NCBI RefSeq assembly: GCF_010726765.1
Contig: NZ_AP022601.1
Coordinates: 3,410,001 to 3,474,000 of the forward strand
Origin: Mycobacterium gallinarum
GTDB lineage: Bacteria > Actinomycetota > Actinomycetes > Mycobacteriales > Mycobacteriaceae
Length of the DNA stretch: 64,000 bases
Reading direction: 5' to 3'
Of the stretch, positions 45,760 to 56,708 are shown piece by piece; within the stretch, counting starts at the first letter, position 1, and every line of letters starts with the position of its first letter. A model generated the notes under the pieces. It did no database searches, was not told the origin of the DNA, and saw only the letters and a program-made list of their open reading frames with translations. Position numbers and translations under genes: made by a program.

Positions 45760-47604
45760 GTGGCTACTAGTTCTGCAGCGGTCCGCATCGGCAACTGCTC
45801 GGGCTTTTACGGTGACCGTCTCGCGGCCATGCGAGAGATGCTCACCGGCGGTGAGCTGGACTATCTCACCGGTGACTACCTCGCCGAACTCACGATGCTG
45901 ATCCTGGCCCGCGACCGCGTCAAGTCGCCCGACCGCGGCTACGCGAAGACCTTTCTGATCCAGCTCGAGGAGTGCCTCGGCACCGCGCTGGATCGCGGCG
46001 TGCGGATCGTCGCGAACGCCGGCGGCCTCAACCCCGCCGGGTTGGCACAGGCGGTGCGCGATCTGGCGGACCGCCTCGGGCTGAGCGTGCGGGTGGCCCA
46101 CGTCGAGGGCGACGATCTGCTGCCACGCGCCGAGGAGTTGGGCTTCGGAGCCGCTACGGCGGCGACATCGGGCTTCGGAGCCGCTACGGCGGCGACATCG
46201 GGCTTCGGAGCCGCTACGGCGGCGACATCGGGCTTCGGCGCCGCTACCGCGGAGACGCCGGCCGCGGGCACACCGCTGGCGGCCAACGCGTACCTCGGGG
46301 CGTGGGGCATCGTCGACTGCCTGAACTCCGGCGCGGACGTGGTCGTCACCGGTCGCGTCACGGACGCGTCGGTCATAGTCGGGCCGGCTGCCGCGCACCA
46401 CGGATGGGGTCGCACCGACTACGACCGGCTCGCGGGCGCGATCGCCGCAGGCCACGTCATCGAGTGCGGCGCACAGGCCACCGGCGGCAACTACTCGTTC
46501 TTCACCGAGATAGCCGACCTCACGCATCCGGGCTTTCCACTCGCCGAAATCCACTCCGACGGATCGTCGGTCATCACCAAACACCCGGGTACGGGCGGAG
46601 CGGTCACCATCGACACCGTCACCGCACAACTGCTCTACGAGATCACCGGTGCGCGATACGCCAATCCCGATGCGACGCTGCGCGTCGACACCATCGAACT
46701 CAGCGACGACGGACCGGACCGCGTTCGCATCAGCGGGGTGACGGGCGAAGCGCCGCCTCCGACGTTGAAGGTCTCGCTCAACAGCATCGGTGGATTCCGC
46801 AACGAGATGACCTTGGTGCTCACCGGATTGGACATCGAGGCCAAGGCCGCGCTGGTGCGCAGACAGCTCGAGAGCGCCCTGGCGGTCAAGCCCGCCGAGA
46901 TGCAATGGACGCTGGCGCGCACCGACCACGCCGACGCCGACACCGAGGAAGCCGCGAGCGCACTGCTGCGTTGCGTGGTGCGCGACCCCGATCCGGCCAA
47001 CGTCGGACGTCAATTCTCTTCGGCGGCTGTCGAACTCGCGTTGGCCAGCTATCCTGGTTTCACCAGCACCGCCCCCCCGGGTGACGGTCAGATCTATGGC
47101 GTTTTCCACCCCGCGTTCGTGCCCGCCACCGAGGTCGCCCATGTCGCCGTCCACGCCGACGGCGGCCGCACCGACATCGCCCCGGCCGCCGAGACACTGG
47201 ACCTGGCGCCGGTGGCACCGCCCGAGCTGCCCTCGGCGCAGTCGTTCGGCGAAACCCGACGCGTGCCGCTGGGACGGATTGCCGGTGCGCGCAGCGGCGA
47301 CAAGGGCGGCAGCGCCAATGTCGGGTTGTGGGTACGGCGCGACGACCACTGGCGATGGCTGGCGCACACCATCACCGTCGACAAGCTTCGCGAGTTACTG
47401 CCTGAGACAGCGGATTTGGAAGTCATCCGCCACCTGCTGCCTCGGCTGCGCGCGGTCAACTTCGTGATCGAGGGCATCCTAGGTCAAGGGGTGGCCTATC
47501 AGGCCCGCTTCGATCCACAGGCCAAGGGTCTTGGTGAATGGCTACGCAGCCGCCATGTCGACATCCCTGAGGAGTGCTTGTCACCCGAAGGCGAGCGCGA
47601 GTGA
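45760..47604 (+). CDS. AtuA-like (DUF1446) acyclic-terpene-utilisation family protein
   Basis: A 614-residue protein. The N-terminal DUF1446 domain opens RIGNCSGFYGDRLAAMREML and continues KTFLIQLEECL, GGLNPAGLA, TGRVTDASVIVGP and EIHSDGSSVITKHPGTGG. A C-terminal AtuA-like domain has LGRIAGARSGDKGGSANVGLWV and ends in an R-x-D/E-rich tail. Biochemical activity is unproven; the family belongs to acyclic terpene and leucine-type degradation clusters. Residues 128-167 are a tandem decapeptide repeat GFGAATAATS encoded by a 30-bp minisatellite. GTG 45760 has AGGAGG 4 nt upstream. Orthologue of Rv0976c. Confidence 0.88.
   Translation: MATSSAAVRIGNCSGFYGDRLAAMREMLTGGELDYLTGDYLAELTMLILARDRVKSPDRGYAKTFLIQLEECLGTALDRGVRIVANAGGLNPAGLAQAVRDLADRLGLSVRVAHVEGDDLLPRAEELGFGAATAATSGFGAATAATSGFGAATAATSGFGAATAETPAAGTPLAANAYLGAWGIVDCLNSGADVVVTGRVTDASVIVGPAAAHHGWGRTDYDRLAGAIAAGHVIECGAQATGGNYSFFTEIADLTHPGFPLAEIHSDGSSVITKHPGTGGAVTIDTVTAQLLYEITGARYANPDATLRVDTIELSDDGPDRVRISGVTGEAPPPTLKVSLNSIGGFRNEMTLVLTGLDIEAKAALVRRQLESALAVKPAEMQWTLARTDHADADTEEAASALLRCVVRDPDPANVGRQFSSAAVELALASYPGFTSTAPPGDGQIYGVFHPAFVPATEVAHVAVHADGGRTDIAPAAETLDLAPVAPPELPSAQSFGETRRVPLGRIAGARSGDKGGSANVGLWVRRDDHWRWLAHTITVDKLRELLPETADLEVIRHLLPRLRAVNFVIEGILGQGVAYQARFDPQAKGLGEWLRSRHVDIPEECLSPEGERE
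46141..46260 (+). repeat. 30-bp in-frame tandem repeat, 3 perfect + 1 degenerate unit
   Basis: Units 46141-46170, 46171-46200 and 46201-46230 are identical (each encodes GFGAATAATS). The unit at 46231-46260 has five changes and encodes GFGAATAETP. The length is a multiple of three, so copy-number change would not break the frame. It inserts 40 residues into an exposed loop between DLLPRAEEL and AAGTPLAANAYLG. Confidence 0.95.
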
Positions 47605-47653
47605 GGATCGCAGCGAGGCACGAGCGAGGACCGGAGCGAGTGGGAGTCGAGGA

Positions 47654-48808
47654 ATGAGCACAGCCATCTGGCACACCCCGGAACGGGAACAACTTCGAAA
47701 GACGGTGCGGGCGTTCGCAGAACGCGAGATCTTGCCCAACGTCGACGAGTGGGAGCGCAGCGGCGACCTGCCCCGCGAGCTGCACCGCAAGGCTGGCGAT
47801 GCGGGCTTGCTGGGGGCAGGCATGCCCGAAGCCGTCGGAGGGGGCGGCGGCGACGGTGCGGACGCGGTGGTCATCTGCGAGGAGATGCACTACTCCGGCG
47901 CACCCGGCGGCGTGTTCGCCTCGCTGTTCACCTGCGGGATCTCGGTGCCGCACATGATCGCCTCCGGGGACGAGCGGTTGATCGACACCTATGTGCGGCC
48001 GACACTGCGCGGCGACCTGATCGGCAGCCTCGCCATCACCGAACCGGGGGGCGGCTCGGACGTCGGGCACCTGACCACGCGCGCCGTCCGCGATGGCGAC
48101 GATTACGTCATCAACGGCGCGAAGACCTACATCACGTCCGGTGTGCGGGCGGACTATGTGGTGACCGCAGCGCGCACGGGAGGCGCCGGCGCTGCGGGTG
48201 TTTCGCTGATCGTCGTCCACAAGAACACACCCGGATTCGAAGTCAGCCGCAAACTGGACAAAATGGGCTGGCGGTCCAGTGACACCGCAGAGCTCTCCTA
48301 CACAGATGTGCGGGTGCCGGCCGCCAACCTCATCGGTGGAGAGAACACCGGATTCATCCAGATCGCAGGCGCATTCGTCTCCGAACGGGTCGGGCTGGCC
48401 GCGCAGGCATACGCGAGCGCGCAACGGTGCCTCGACCTGACCGTCGAATGGTGCCGCAACCGCGAGACGTTCGGCAGGCCGTTGATCACACGTCAATCCG
48501 TGCAGAACACCCTCGCCGAGATGGCGCGACGCATCGATGTGGCCCGCGTGTACACCCACAGCGTGGTGGAGCGCCAGCTCGCGGGTGAGACCAACCTGAT
48601 CACCGAGGTGTGCTTCGCCAAGAACACCGCCGTGGAGGCCGGCGAGTGGGTGGCCAATCAGGCAGTGCAGCTGTTCGGCGGAATGGGATACATGAGCGAA
48701 TCCGAGGTGGAGCGGCAGTACCGCGACATGCGCATCCTGGGCATCGGCGGTGGGACGACGGAGATCCTCACCAGCCTCGCGGCGAAAACCCTTGGTTTCC
48801 AACCATGA
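47654..48808 (+). CDS. fadE13: Acyl-CoA dehydrogenase (FadE13-like)
   Basis: A 384-residue FAD-dependent acyl-CoA dehydrogenase: AITEPGGGSDVGHLTT and YVINGAKTYITSG bind FAD/acyl-CoA, and FGGMGYMSESEVERQYRD is the C-terminal signature. The usual EGT catalytic glutamate is GGT (GIGGGTTEI). A glutamate is present in the helix-G SERVGLA motif, the catalytic-base location of isovaleryl-CoA and long-chain dehydrogenases. ATG 47654 follows GTCGAGGA. The stop overlaps the accD2 start as ATGA. Confidence 0.9.
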   Translation: MSTAIWHTPEREQLRKTVRAFAEREILPNVDEWERSGDLPRELHRKAGDAGLLGAGMPEAVGGGGGDGADAVVICEEMHYSGAPGGVFASLFTCGISVPHMIASGDERLIDTYVRPTLRGDLIGSLAITEPGGGSDVGHLTTRAVRDGDDYVINGAKTYITSGVRADYVVTAARTGGAGAAGVSLIVVHKNTPGFEVSRKLDKMGWRSSDTAELSYTDVRVPAANLIGGENTGFIQIAGAFVSERVGLAAQAYASAQRCLDLTVEWCRNRETFGRPLITRQSVQNTLAEMARRIDVARVYTHSVVERQLAGETNLITEVCFAKNTAVEAGEWVANQAVQLFGGMGYMSESEVERQYRDMRILGIGGGTTEILTSLAAKTLGFQP

Positions 48809-50400
48809 CCGCGCTGAAGTCGACGATCGACAAGAGGTCCTCGGCGTTCTCCGAGGCCGCGGACGTGATGACCGCCAAACTCGCCGAACTCGAGACCGAA
48901 CACGCCAAGGCGTTGGCCGGTGGCGGTGAAAAGTACGTCCAACGTCATCACGACCGCGGAAAGATGACCGCGCGCGAACGCATCGAGATGCTGCTCGACC
49001 CCGACTCGCCGTTCCTGGAACTCAGCCCGCTGGCCGCATGGGGTAGCGACTTCGCCGTCGGGGCCAGCGTCGTGACGGGCATCGGCGCGATCGAGGGCGT
49101 GGAGTGCCTAATCGTGTCCAACGACCCAACGGTCAAGGGCGGCACCAGCAATCCGTGGACTCTGAAAAAGATCCTGCGCGCCAATCAGATCGCGCTGCAG
49201 AACCGGCTGCCGGTGGTGTCACTGGTGGAATCCGGCGGCGCCGATCTGCCGACGCAGAAAGAGATATTCATACCCGGCGGTCAGATGTTCCGCGACCTCA
49301 CCCGGCTCTCGGCGGCGGGCATCCCGACCATCGCGCTGGTGTTCGGCAACTCGACGGCCGGCGGTGCCTACATCCCCGGAATGTCCGACCACGTGGTGAT
49401 GATCAAGGAGCGTTCCAAGGTCTTCCTGGCCGGGCCGCCGCTGGTGAAGATGGCGACCGGCGAGGAATCCGACGACGAATCGCTGGGCGGCGCCGAGATG
49501 CACGCCCGCACTTCGGGACTCGGTGACTACTTCGCGGTCGACGAGCTCGACGCGATCCGCATCGGCCGTCGCATCGTGGCCAGGTTGAACTGGCGCAAGC
49601 AGGGCCCACCGCCGGGCCCGGTCACCGAGCCGCTGTTCGACCCGGAGGAGCTGGTCGGCATCGTCCCCGCCGATCTGCGTATCCCGTTCGATCCGCGTGA
49701 CGTCATCGCCCGCATCGTCGACGGCTCCGACTTCGACGAGTTCAAACCCCTATACGGTGGCTCCCTGGTGACCGGCTGGGCCACCCTCTACGGCTATCCG
49801 ATCGGCGTCCTGGCCAACCACCGCGGGGTGTTGTTCTCCGAGGAGTCGCAGAAGGCCACCCAGTTCATCCAGCTGGCCAACCGCGCCGACACGCCACTGT
49901 TGTTCCTGCACAACACGACCGGCTACATGGTCGGCCGCAAATACGAGGAGGGCGGGATGATCAAGCACGGCTCGATGATGATCAACGCCGTCTCGAATTC
50001 GACCGTGCCGCACATCTCCCTGCTGATCGGCGCCTCCTACGGTGCGGGCCACTACGGGATGTGCGGCCGCGCCTACGATCCCCGGTTTCTTTTCGCGTGG
50101 CCCAGCTCCAAGTCCGCGGTCATGGGGGGCACGCAGCTGGCGGGCGTGCTGTCGATTGTCAGCCGTGCCGCCGCCGAGGCTCGCGGCCAGCAGGTCGACG
50201 AGGACGCCGACGCCGCGCTGCGGGCCGCGGTGGAGGCGCAGATCGAGGCGGAGTCGCTGCCGATGTTCCTGTCCGGCCGACTCTACGACGACGGGGTGAT
50301 CGACCCGCGAGACACCCGCACCGTGCTGGGAATGTGCCTGTCCGCCATTGCCAATGGCCCGATCACGGGGACGTCGAACTTCGGCGTCTTCCGGATGTGA
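48805..50400 (+). CDS. accD2: Acyl-CoA carboxylase carboxyltransferase (beta) subunit AccD2
   Basis: A 531-residue carboxyltransferase with paired crotonase-fold domains: oxyanion holes include FGNSTAGGAYIPGMSD and GASYGAGHYGMCGRAYDPRF. LHNTTGYMVGRKYEEGGMIKHG is the methylcrotonyl/geranyl-CoA-carboxylase-like active-site block (given in parts: LHNTTGYMVGRKYE, GGMIKHG). It transfers CO2 from carboxybiotin on AccA2 to an unsaturated branched acyl-CoA by analogy. The ATG overlaps the fadE13 stop, and accA2 starts 8 bp after its stop. Confidence 0.92.
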   Translation: MTALKSTIDKRSSAFSEAADVMTAKLAELETEHAKALAGGGEKYVQRHHDRGKMTARERIEMLLDPDSPFLELSPLAAWGSDFAVGASVVTGIGAIEGVECLIVSNDPTVKGGTSNPWTLKKILRANQIALQNRLPVVSLVESGGADLPTQKEIFIPGGQMFRDLTRLSAAGIPTIALVFGNSTAGGAYIPGMSDHVVMIKERSKVFLAGPPLVKMATGEESDDESLGGAEMHARTSGLGDYFAVDELDAIRIGRRIVARLNWRKQGPPPGPVTEPLFDPEELVGIVPADLRIPFDPRDVIARIVDGSDFDEFKPLYGGSLVTGWATLYGYPIGVLANHRGVLFSEESQKATQFIQLANRADTPLLFLHNTTGYMVGRKYEEGGMIKHGSMMINAVSNSTVPHISLLIGASYGAGHYGMCGRAYDPRFLFAWPSSKSAVMGGTQLAGVLSIVSRAAAEARGQQVDEDADAALRAAVEAQIEAESLPMFLSGRLYDDGVIDPRDTRTVLGMCLSAIANGPITGTSNFGVFRM

Positions 50401-50407
50401 GGCACGC

Positions 50408-52350
<1,943 letters not shown>

Positions 52351-52354
<4 letters not shown>

Positions 52355-53511
52355 GTAGCTTCGTCGAGACCGAAGAACAGCAGGCCCTGCGCAAGGCAGT
52401 CGCCGCGATGGCCGCCAACTATGGCGAGAAGTACTATCTGGAGAAGTCCCGCAAAGGTGAGCACACCACCGAATTATGGAGCGAGGCAGGCAAACTCGGC
52501 TTCATCGGGGTCAACCTGCCCGAAGAGTACGGCGGCGGCGGGGCAGGCATGTACGAGTTGTCGCTGGTCATGGAGGAGATGGCTGCCGCCGGCTCGGCGC
52601 TGCTGCTGATGGTGGTGTCCCCCGCCATCAACGGCACCATCATCGCCAAGTTCGGCACCGAGGAGCAGAAGAAGCGCTGGATCCCGGGAATCGCCGACGG
52701 TTCGATCACCATGGCGTTCGCGATCACCGAACCCGACGCCGGGTCGAACAGTCACAAGATCACCACCACCGCCCGCCGTGACGGCAGCGACTGGATTCTG
52801 TCGGGTCAGAAGGTGTACATCTCGGGCGTCGACCAGGCGCAGGCGGTGCTGGTCGTCGGACGCACTGAGGACCACAAGACGGGCAATCTCAAGCCCGCAC
52901 TGTTCGTGGTGCCCACCGATACACCGGGCATGACGTGGACCAAGATCGACATGGAGATCGTCAGCCCCGAGAACCAGTTCCAGCTGTTCTTGGACGAGGT
53001 GCGACTTCCCGCCGACGCGCTCGTCGGGTCCGAAGACGCGGCCATCGCGCAACTGTTCGCCGGACTCAACCCGGAGCGCATCATGGGCGCCGCCAGCGCG
53101 GTCGGGATGGGCCGGTTCGCGATCAACAAGGCCACCGAGTATGTCAAGACGCGCCAGGTGTGGAAGACGCCGATCGGCGCGCACCAAGGACTGTCACACC
53201 CGTTGGCGCAGAACCACATCGAGATCGAGCTGGCGAAGCTGATGATGCAGAAGGCCGCATCGCTGTACGACCTCGGCGACGACGTCGGCGCGGCCGAGGC
53301 CGCCAACATGGCCAAGTATGCGGCGGGTGAGGCGTCGGTGCGCGCGGTCGATCAGGCGGTGCAGTGCCTCGGCGGCAACGGCCTGACGAAGGAGTATGGC
53401 ATCGCCTCGGTGCTGGTGGCGTCGCGGTTGGCCCGCATCGCACCCGTGAGCCGAGAGATGATCCTCAACTTCGTCGCGCAGACGTCACTGGGTCTGCCCA
53501 GGTCGTACTGA
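52351..53511 (+). CDS. fadE12: Acyl-CoA dehydrogenase (FadE12-like)
   Basis: A 386-residue acyl-CoA dehydrogenase: AITEPDAGSNSHKITTTA, ILSGQKVYISGV and the signature CLGGNGLTKEYGIASVL are present. As in FadE13, the C-terminal EGT glutamate is missing (RIAPVSREMIL), while the helix-G NPERIMGAA carries a glutamate at the isovaleryl-type catalytic position. It probably oxidises a branched or isoprenoid acyl-CoA. Coupled to accA2 (ATGA) and to echA7 (TGATG). Confidence 0.9.
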
Positions 53512-54281
53512 TGAGCGCGCTCGTCCGCTATTCCGTCGAGGGCAGCGTTGCGCGCCTGACGCTGGACTCGCCGGAGAACCGCAATGCGCTGTCGACCGCA
53601 CTGGTGGACCAGCTGCATCAGGGCCTGACCGACGCCACCACGGACGGCGGAGTCCGTGCGGTGGTGCTCGGCCACACCGGCGGAACCTTCTGCGCAGGAG
53701 CCGATCTCGCACAGGCCTCGGGTGGTGACCCCGCTGATATCGCCGTCGAACGGGCACGCGAACTGACCCGGCTGCTGCGCCGGATCCTCGAACTGCCGAT
53801 CCCGGTGATCGGCGCGATCGACGGACACGTCCGCGCCGGTGGGCTGGGACTCGTGGGCGCATGCGACATCGCGGTGGCGGGCCAGGCGAGCACATTCGCG
53901 TTGACCGAAGCGCGCATTGGTGTCGCGCCGTCGATCATTTCGCTCACCCTGCTGCCGAAGATGACGACCCGCGCCGCGGGGCGCTACTTCGTGACCGGCG
54001 AGAAGTTCGGCGCCGCCGAGGCCGCCGACATCGGCCTGATCACCGTCGCCACCGACGACGTCGAGGCAACGGTGGCGGCCCTGGCCGCAGAGATCGGCAA
54101 GGCCTCGCCGCAGGGCTTGGCCGCCTCCAAGGCCCTGACCACCGCGCCGCTGCTGGCGGCGTTCGACCGGGATGCCGAGGCGTTGACGCGGCAGTCCGCC
54201 GAATTGTTCGTCTCCGAAGAGGCCAGAGAAGGCATGATGGCCTTTCTGCAGAAGCGCCCGCCGAACTGGGTGAGTTCCTAA
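53511..54281 (+). CDS. echA7: Enoyl-CoA hydratase EchA7-like
   Basis: A crotonase-fold hydratase of 256 residues: GHTGGTFCAGADLAQA and AIDGHVRAGGLGLVGACD are the two oxyanion segments, and LTEARIGVAPSII keeps the first catalytic glutamate region. Its place as the last gene of the atuA-fadE13-accD2-accA2-fadE12 operon fits the hydration step after carboxylation, as for 3-methylglutaconyl-CoA or isohexenyl analogues. Its stop overlaps the convergent HTTM gene by 4 bp. Confidence 0.9.
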   Translation: MSALVRYSVEGSVARLTLDSPENRNALSTALVDQLHQGLTDATTDGGVRAVVLGHTGGTFCAGADLAQASGGDPADIAVERARELTRLLRRILELPIPVIGAIDGHVRAGGLGLVGACDIAVAGQASTFALTEARIGVAPSIISLTLLPKMTTRAAGRYFVTGEKFGAAEAADIGLITVATDDVEATVAALAAEIGKASPQGLAASKALTTAPLLAAFDRDAEALTRQSAELFVSEEAREGMMAFLQKRPPNWVSS

Positions 54282-55180
54282 GTAGCGGGTTCTTTTTCGG
54301 CAGGCCGACGCCATCGGCCGGCAATTCGCGACGGGATGTCGCGAACCGTGTCCGCAGGAACGAACGCGACGTAGAGAACGAAGATCGCGATGCTGAAGAA
54401 CGCGACGTTGAGGTTGACCATTATCGCGAGGTGCATCACGACCCCTGCGCCGAGCACCCACCACCGCAGGTGCCGATTCCACACCAGGACCGCGATCGCC
54501 AACTCGATCGCGAGGGTGCCCCACGACAGCGCGTTGACCAGAATCGCGCTGTCGGCCAACCACTCCGGCGTGGGCAGCATCGCCCACCGGCCATCGCTGC
54601 GCCAGGCGTAGAAGACCGCGGAGCCCTCGGTCCACGTCTTACCGGTGAGCTTCGCCTGTACCGAGACGAGATAGATCACCGATAGCTGAACCTGCAGCAA
54701 TCGGACAGGCCACACCGACCGCTTCTGTGCCGACCAGAACAAACCGGTCCGACGCCGCTGATCCATGGACAGCGCCGCGCCGCATGAACAGAGCGCCATG
54801 ATGAGCGCGATGATGCTAAGGATCGCATCACCGCCGTTGACGATGTACATACCGCGTCGCACGAACGATTGAAGCAACACAAACACGGCAACTGCGGCAA
54901 TCCTGCTGTGCCAACCGACGGTCAGCGCGAGCCCCGATGCCAGCAGCAGCACCCAGCAGATCAGCAGGGCCCGGTCCCCTGGCCAGATCTCCAGGACGCT
55001 CCACTGATAGTCGAGCCGCGCGGGCTGCGGCGCCACACCCTGCTCGCCGAACACTCCGTACAGATCGGGCAGGAGCGCCAGCGTCCACCCGACGGTCACC
55101 ACGCCGAACACAATCCGGACGAGGCCGAGAGTGTAGACCGGCTCGGACGTGAACCAGAAGGCGTTCCACCGGTCCTTCAT
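54278..55180 (-). CDS. HTTM-domain (vitamin-K-carboxylase-like) membrane protein
   Basis: A 300-residue integral membrane protein with six or more helices and the HTTM pattern: FWFTSEPVYTLGLVRIVFG, DYQWSVLEIWPG, RRGMYIVNGGDAIL, QVQLSVIYLVSVQAKLTG and TWTEGSAVFYAW. HTTM is the fold of gamma-glutamyl carboxylase and of horizontally transferred lipase-maturation-like enzymes; actual activity here is unknown. ATG 55180 overlaps the upstream gene stop as ATGA, giving a coupled two-gene unit. Confidence 0.82.
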   Translation of the reverse strand: MKDRWNAFWFTSEPVYTLGLVRIVFGVVTVGWTLALLPDLYGVFGEQGVAPQPARLDYQWSVLEIWPGDRALLICWVLLLASGLALTVGWHSRIAAVAVFVLLQSFVRRGMYIVNGGDAILSIIALIMALCSCGAALSMDQRRRTGLFWSAQKRSVWPVRLLQVQLSVIYLVSVQAKLTGKTWTEGSAVFYAWRSDGRWAMLPTPEWLADSAILVNALSWGTLAIELAIAVLVWNRHLRWWVLGAGVVMHLAIMVNLNVAFFSIAIFVLYVAFVPADTVRDIPSRIAGRWRRPAEKEPAT

Positions 55181-55770
55181 CGGGTCCCCGCCAACTGCTC
55201 TCGGTAGATGATCTTCGTTGCGGTGGGTCGACGTGTCCCGCTTTCGCCCTCCCGGTCGGCGGGTGCCTGCAGTGTCTCTGTGCGAAGGATTATCTCGACG
55301 GCGACGGCCTGCTCGTCGGGCCCCGTCACTTGTCTGACAACCCAGCGCGCCAACTGCGGTCGCAAGTTGGCGTCGAGCACGGCGTAATACCGCACCTTCA
55401 ACCATCTGTCCCACCAGCCGATGCCGGGCTGGCCGGGCTGCGTCGTCCACGTCTTGGTCTCGCCGTCCGCCATCTTGACCTGGACCTCGATCATGTCCGC
55501 CCGCTTGCTCGGATCTGGCGCGTACATTGCCCAGCCCTGGTCCAATCCCGTCGGCACCGCGACCGGAGCGAGAGCGGGTTGCACGACCCGCTTGATCGGT
55601 GAATCCGGCAGGTTCCACGCGACACACACAAGGAACGCGACCACCAGCAGGCCACTGATCACCATCTTGCCGACCCGGGACTCCTCGAAACGCTGCTGCA
55701 CAGTGGACAGCTCGCCGAGCCTCGAGCGCAGGCCTCGTAGGTCGTCGTCGCCATCAGTCACAGCCCGCAT
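55177..55770 (-). CDS. Membrane-anchored partner of the HTTM protein (197 residues)
   Basis: A cytoplasmic stub, one TM helix (about 36-54, MVISGLLVVAFLVCVAWNLP) and an extracytoplasmic domain of about 140 residues with GLDQGWAMYAPDPSKRADMI, GWWDRWLKVRYYAVLD and a TKIIYREQL end. The tryptophan/aspartate-rich W-AMYAPDP block is a recurrent companion to HTTM proteins in actinobacteria. It starts 14 bp from the divergent SDR. No catalytic motif seen. Confidence 0.75.
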   Translation of the reverse strand: MRAVTDGDDDLRGLRSRLGELSTVQQRFEESRVGKMVISGLLVVAFLVCVAWNLPDSPIKRVVQPALAPVAVPTGLDQGWAMYAPDPSKRADMIEVQVKMADGETKTWTTQPGQPGIGWWDRWLKVRYYAVLDANLRPQLARWVVRQVTGPDEQAVAVEIILRTETLQAPADREGESGTRRPTATKIIYREQLAGTR

Positions 55771-55784
55771 CTTAGGGTCTAGGC

Positions 55785-56546
55785 ATGGCCCGCGAAATTC
55801 TTGTCATTGGAGCAACGGGCACACTCGGCAGACAGGTGCTGACCACCGCGGTGGCGGCCGGACACCAGGTGCACGCGCTGAGCCGACGCGAACGTCGCGA
55901 CAACCCGGCGGTGCGATGGCATCGTGGCGATCTGCTCGATGGCGCCGGGATCGACGCGGCGGTCGACGGGATGGACGTGATCGTCAACTGCGCCACGCAG
56001 CCGACCGGCGACAAGGATGTCAACGCGATGCAGCACCTGACGTCGGCGGTGCGACGCGCCGGCGTCGGCCACCTCGTGCACGTATCGATCGTCGGTATCG
56101 ACCGAATCCCGTTGCCCTACTACCGGACCAAGATCCGCGCCGAGCAAGCACTCGACACGTCCGGCGTCGCCCATACAGTGCTGCGCGCCACCCAGTTCCA
56201 CGACCTGATCGCCACCAGCTTCGCGATCCAGCGGTACTCCCCCGCGCTGTGGGCCCTTCGCGGCGTCAGCTTCCAGCCGATTGACACCCGCGACGTCGCG
56301 CGCCGGCTCGTCGAGCTGATCGATTCCGAGCCGTCGGGCCGGGTGCCCGACATCGGCGGACCGACGGTGCACACGCATGCCGAGTTGGGGCGGATGTACC
56401 TGACCGCGCGTGGCGGCCGCCGCAAAGTGGTGGCCGTCCCCATCCCGGGACGCATCGCAGCCGCGTACCGATCGGGCGCGCACCTCGCACCCGAGAACCC
56501 CATCGGCGCCATCGAGTTTGCCGACTACTTGGCAGGCACGGAATAA
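55785..56546 (+). CDS. NmrA-like NAD(P)-binding atypical SDR
   Basis: A 253-residue protein with an N-terminal Rossmann motif VIGATGTLGRQVL. A basic ALSRRERRD segment (NADP preference), INCATQP-type loop (VNCATQPTGDK) and HLVHVSIVGID follow. The classical Tyr-x3-Lys is seen only as YYRTKIRAE. This family covers redox sensors and isoflavone-reductase-like enzymes. Substrate unknown. Monocistronic. Confidence 0.82.
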   Translation: MAREILVIGATGTLGRQVLTTAVAAGHQVHALSRRERRDNPAVRWHRGDLLDGAGIDAAVDGMDVIVNCATQPTGDKDVNAMQHLTSAVRRAGVGHLVHVSIVGIDRIPLPYYRTKIRAEQALDTSGVAHTVLRATQFHDLIATSFAIQRYSPALWALRGVSFQPIDTRDVARRLVELIDSEPSGRVPDIGGPTVHTHAELGRMYLTARGGRRKVVAVPIPGRIAAAYRSGAHLAPENPIGAIEFADYLAGTE

Positions 56547-56640
56547 CGTTTGCTTGTCTATCTGATTCGCCGGTACCGATGAGTGCACAGTTTGGACATC
56601 GGCCTTGCATGTGCCAGCGTTCGTCGTAGGCTCGTCGGTG

Positions 56641-56708
56641 ATGAGCGGTTCCGCGAAGAACAGATGGTCGTAATGAGCGCCTGCGCAATGAACAGGTGGC
56701 CGGGATGA
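56641..56708 (+). other. Two tandem mini-ORFs coupled to the DUF1707 start (candidate leader peptides)
   Basis: ATG 56641 encodes MSGSAKNRWS and ends TAA at 56671-56673. It overlaps the next ATG (TAATG), which encodes MSACAMNRWPG and ends TGA at 56706-56708, overlapping the DUF1707 ATG as ATGA. The two 32-nt units share 23 of 32 bases. Whether they are translated is unknown. Confidence 0.35.

Noticed and set aside
46141..46260. Possible CRISPR-like repeat
   Set aside because: The units are directly adjacent, 30 bp, in frame inside a conserved gene and have no spacers; it is a coding minisatellite.
47605..47653. GAGCGAG-rich short repeats before fadE13
   Set aside because: Such purine-rich degenerate repeats are common linkers in mycobacterial intergenic DNA; no structure or motif was evident.
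47456..48802. A 448-codon minus-strand frame
   Set aside because: It is antisense to fadE13, which shows full acyl-CoA dehydrogenase motifs and operon coupling.
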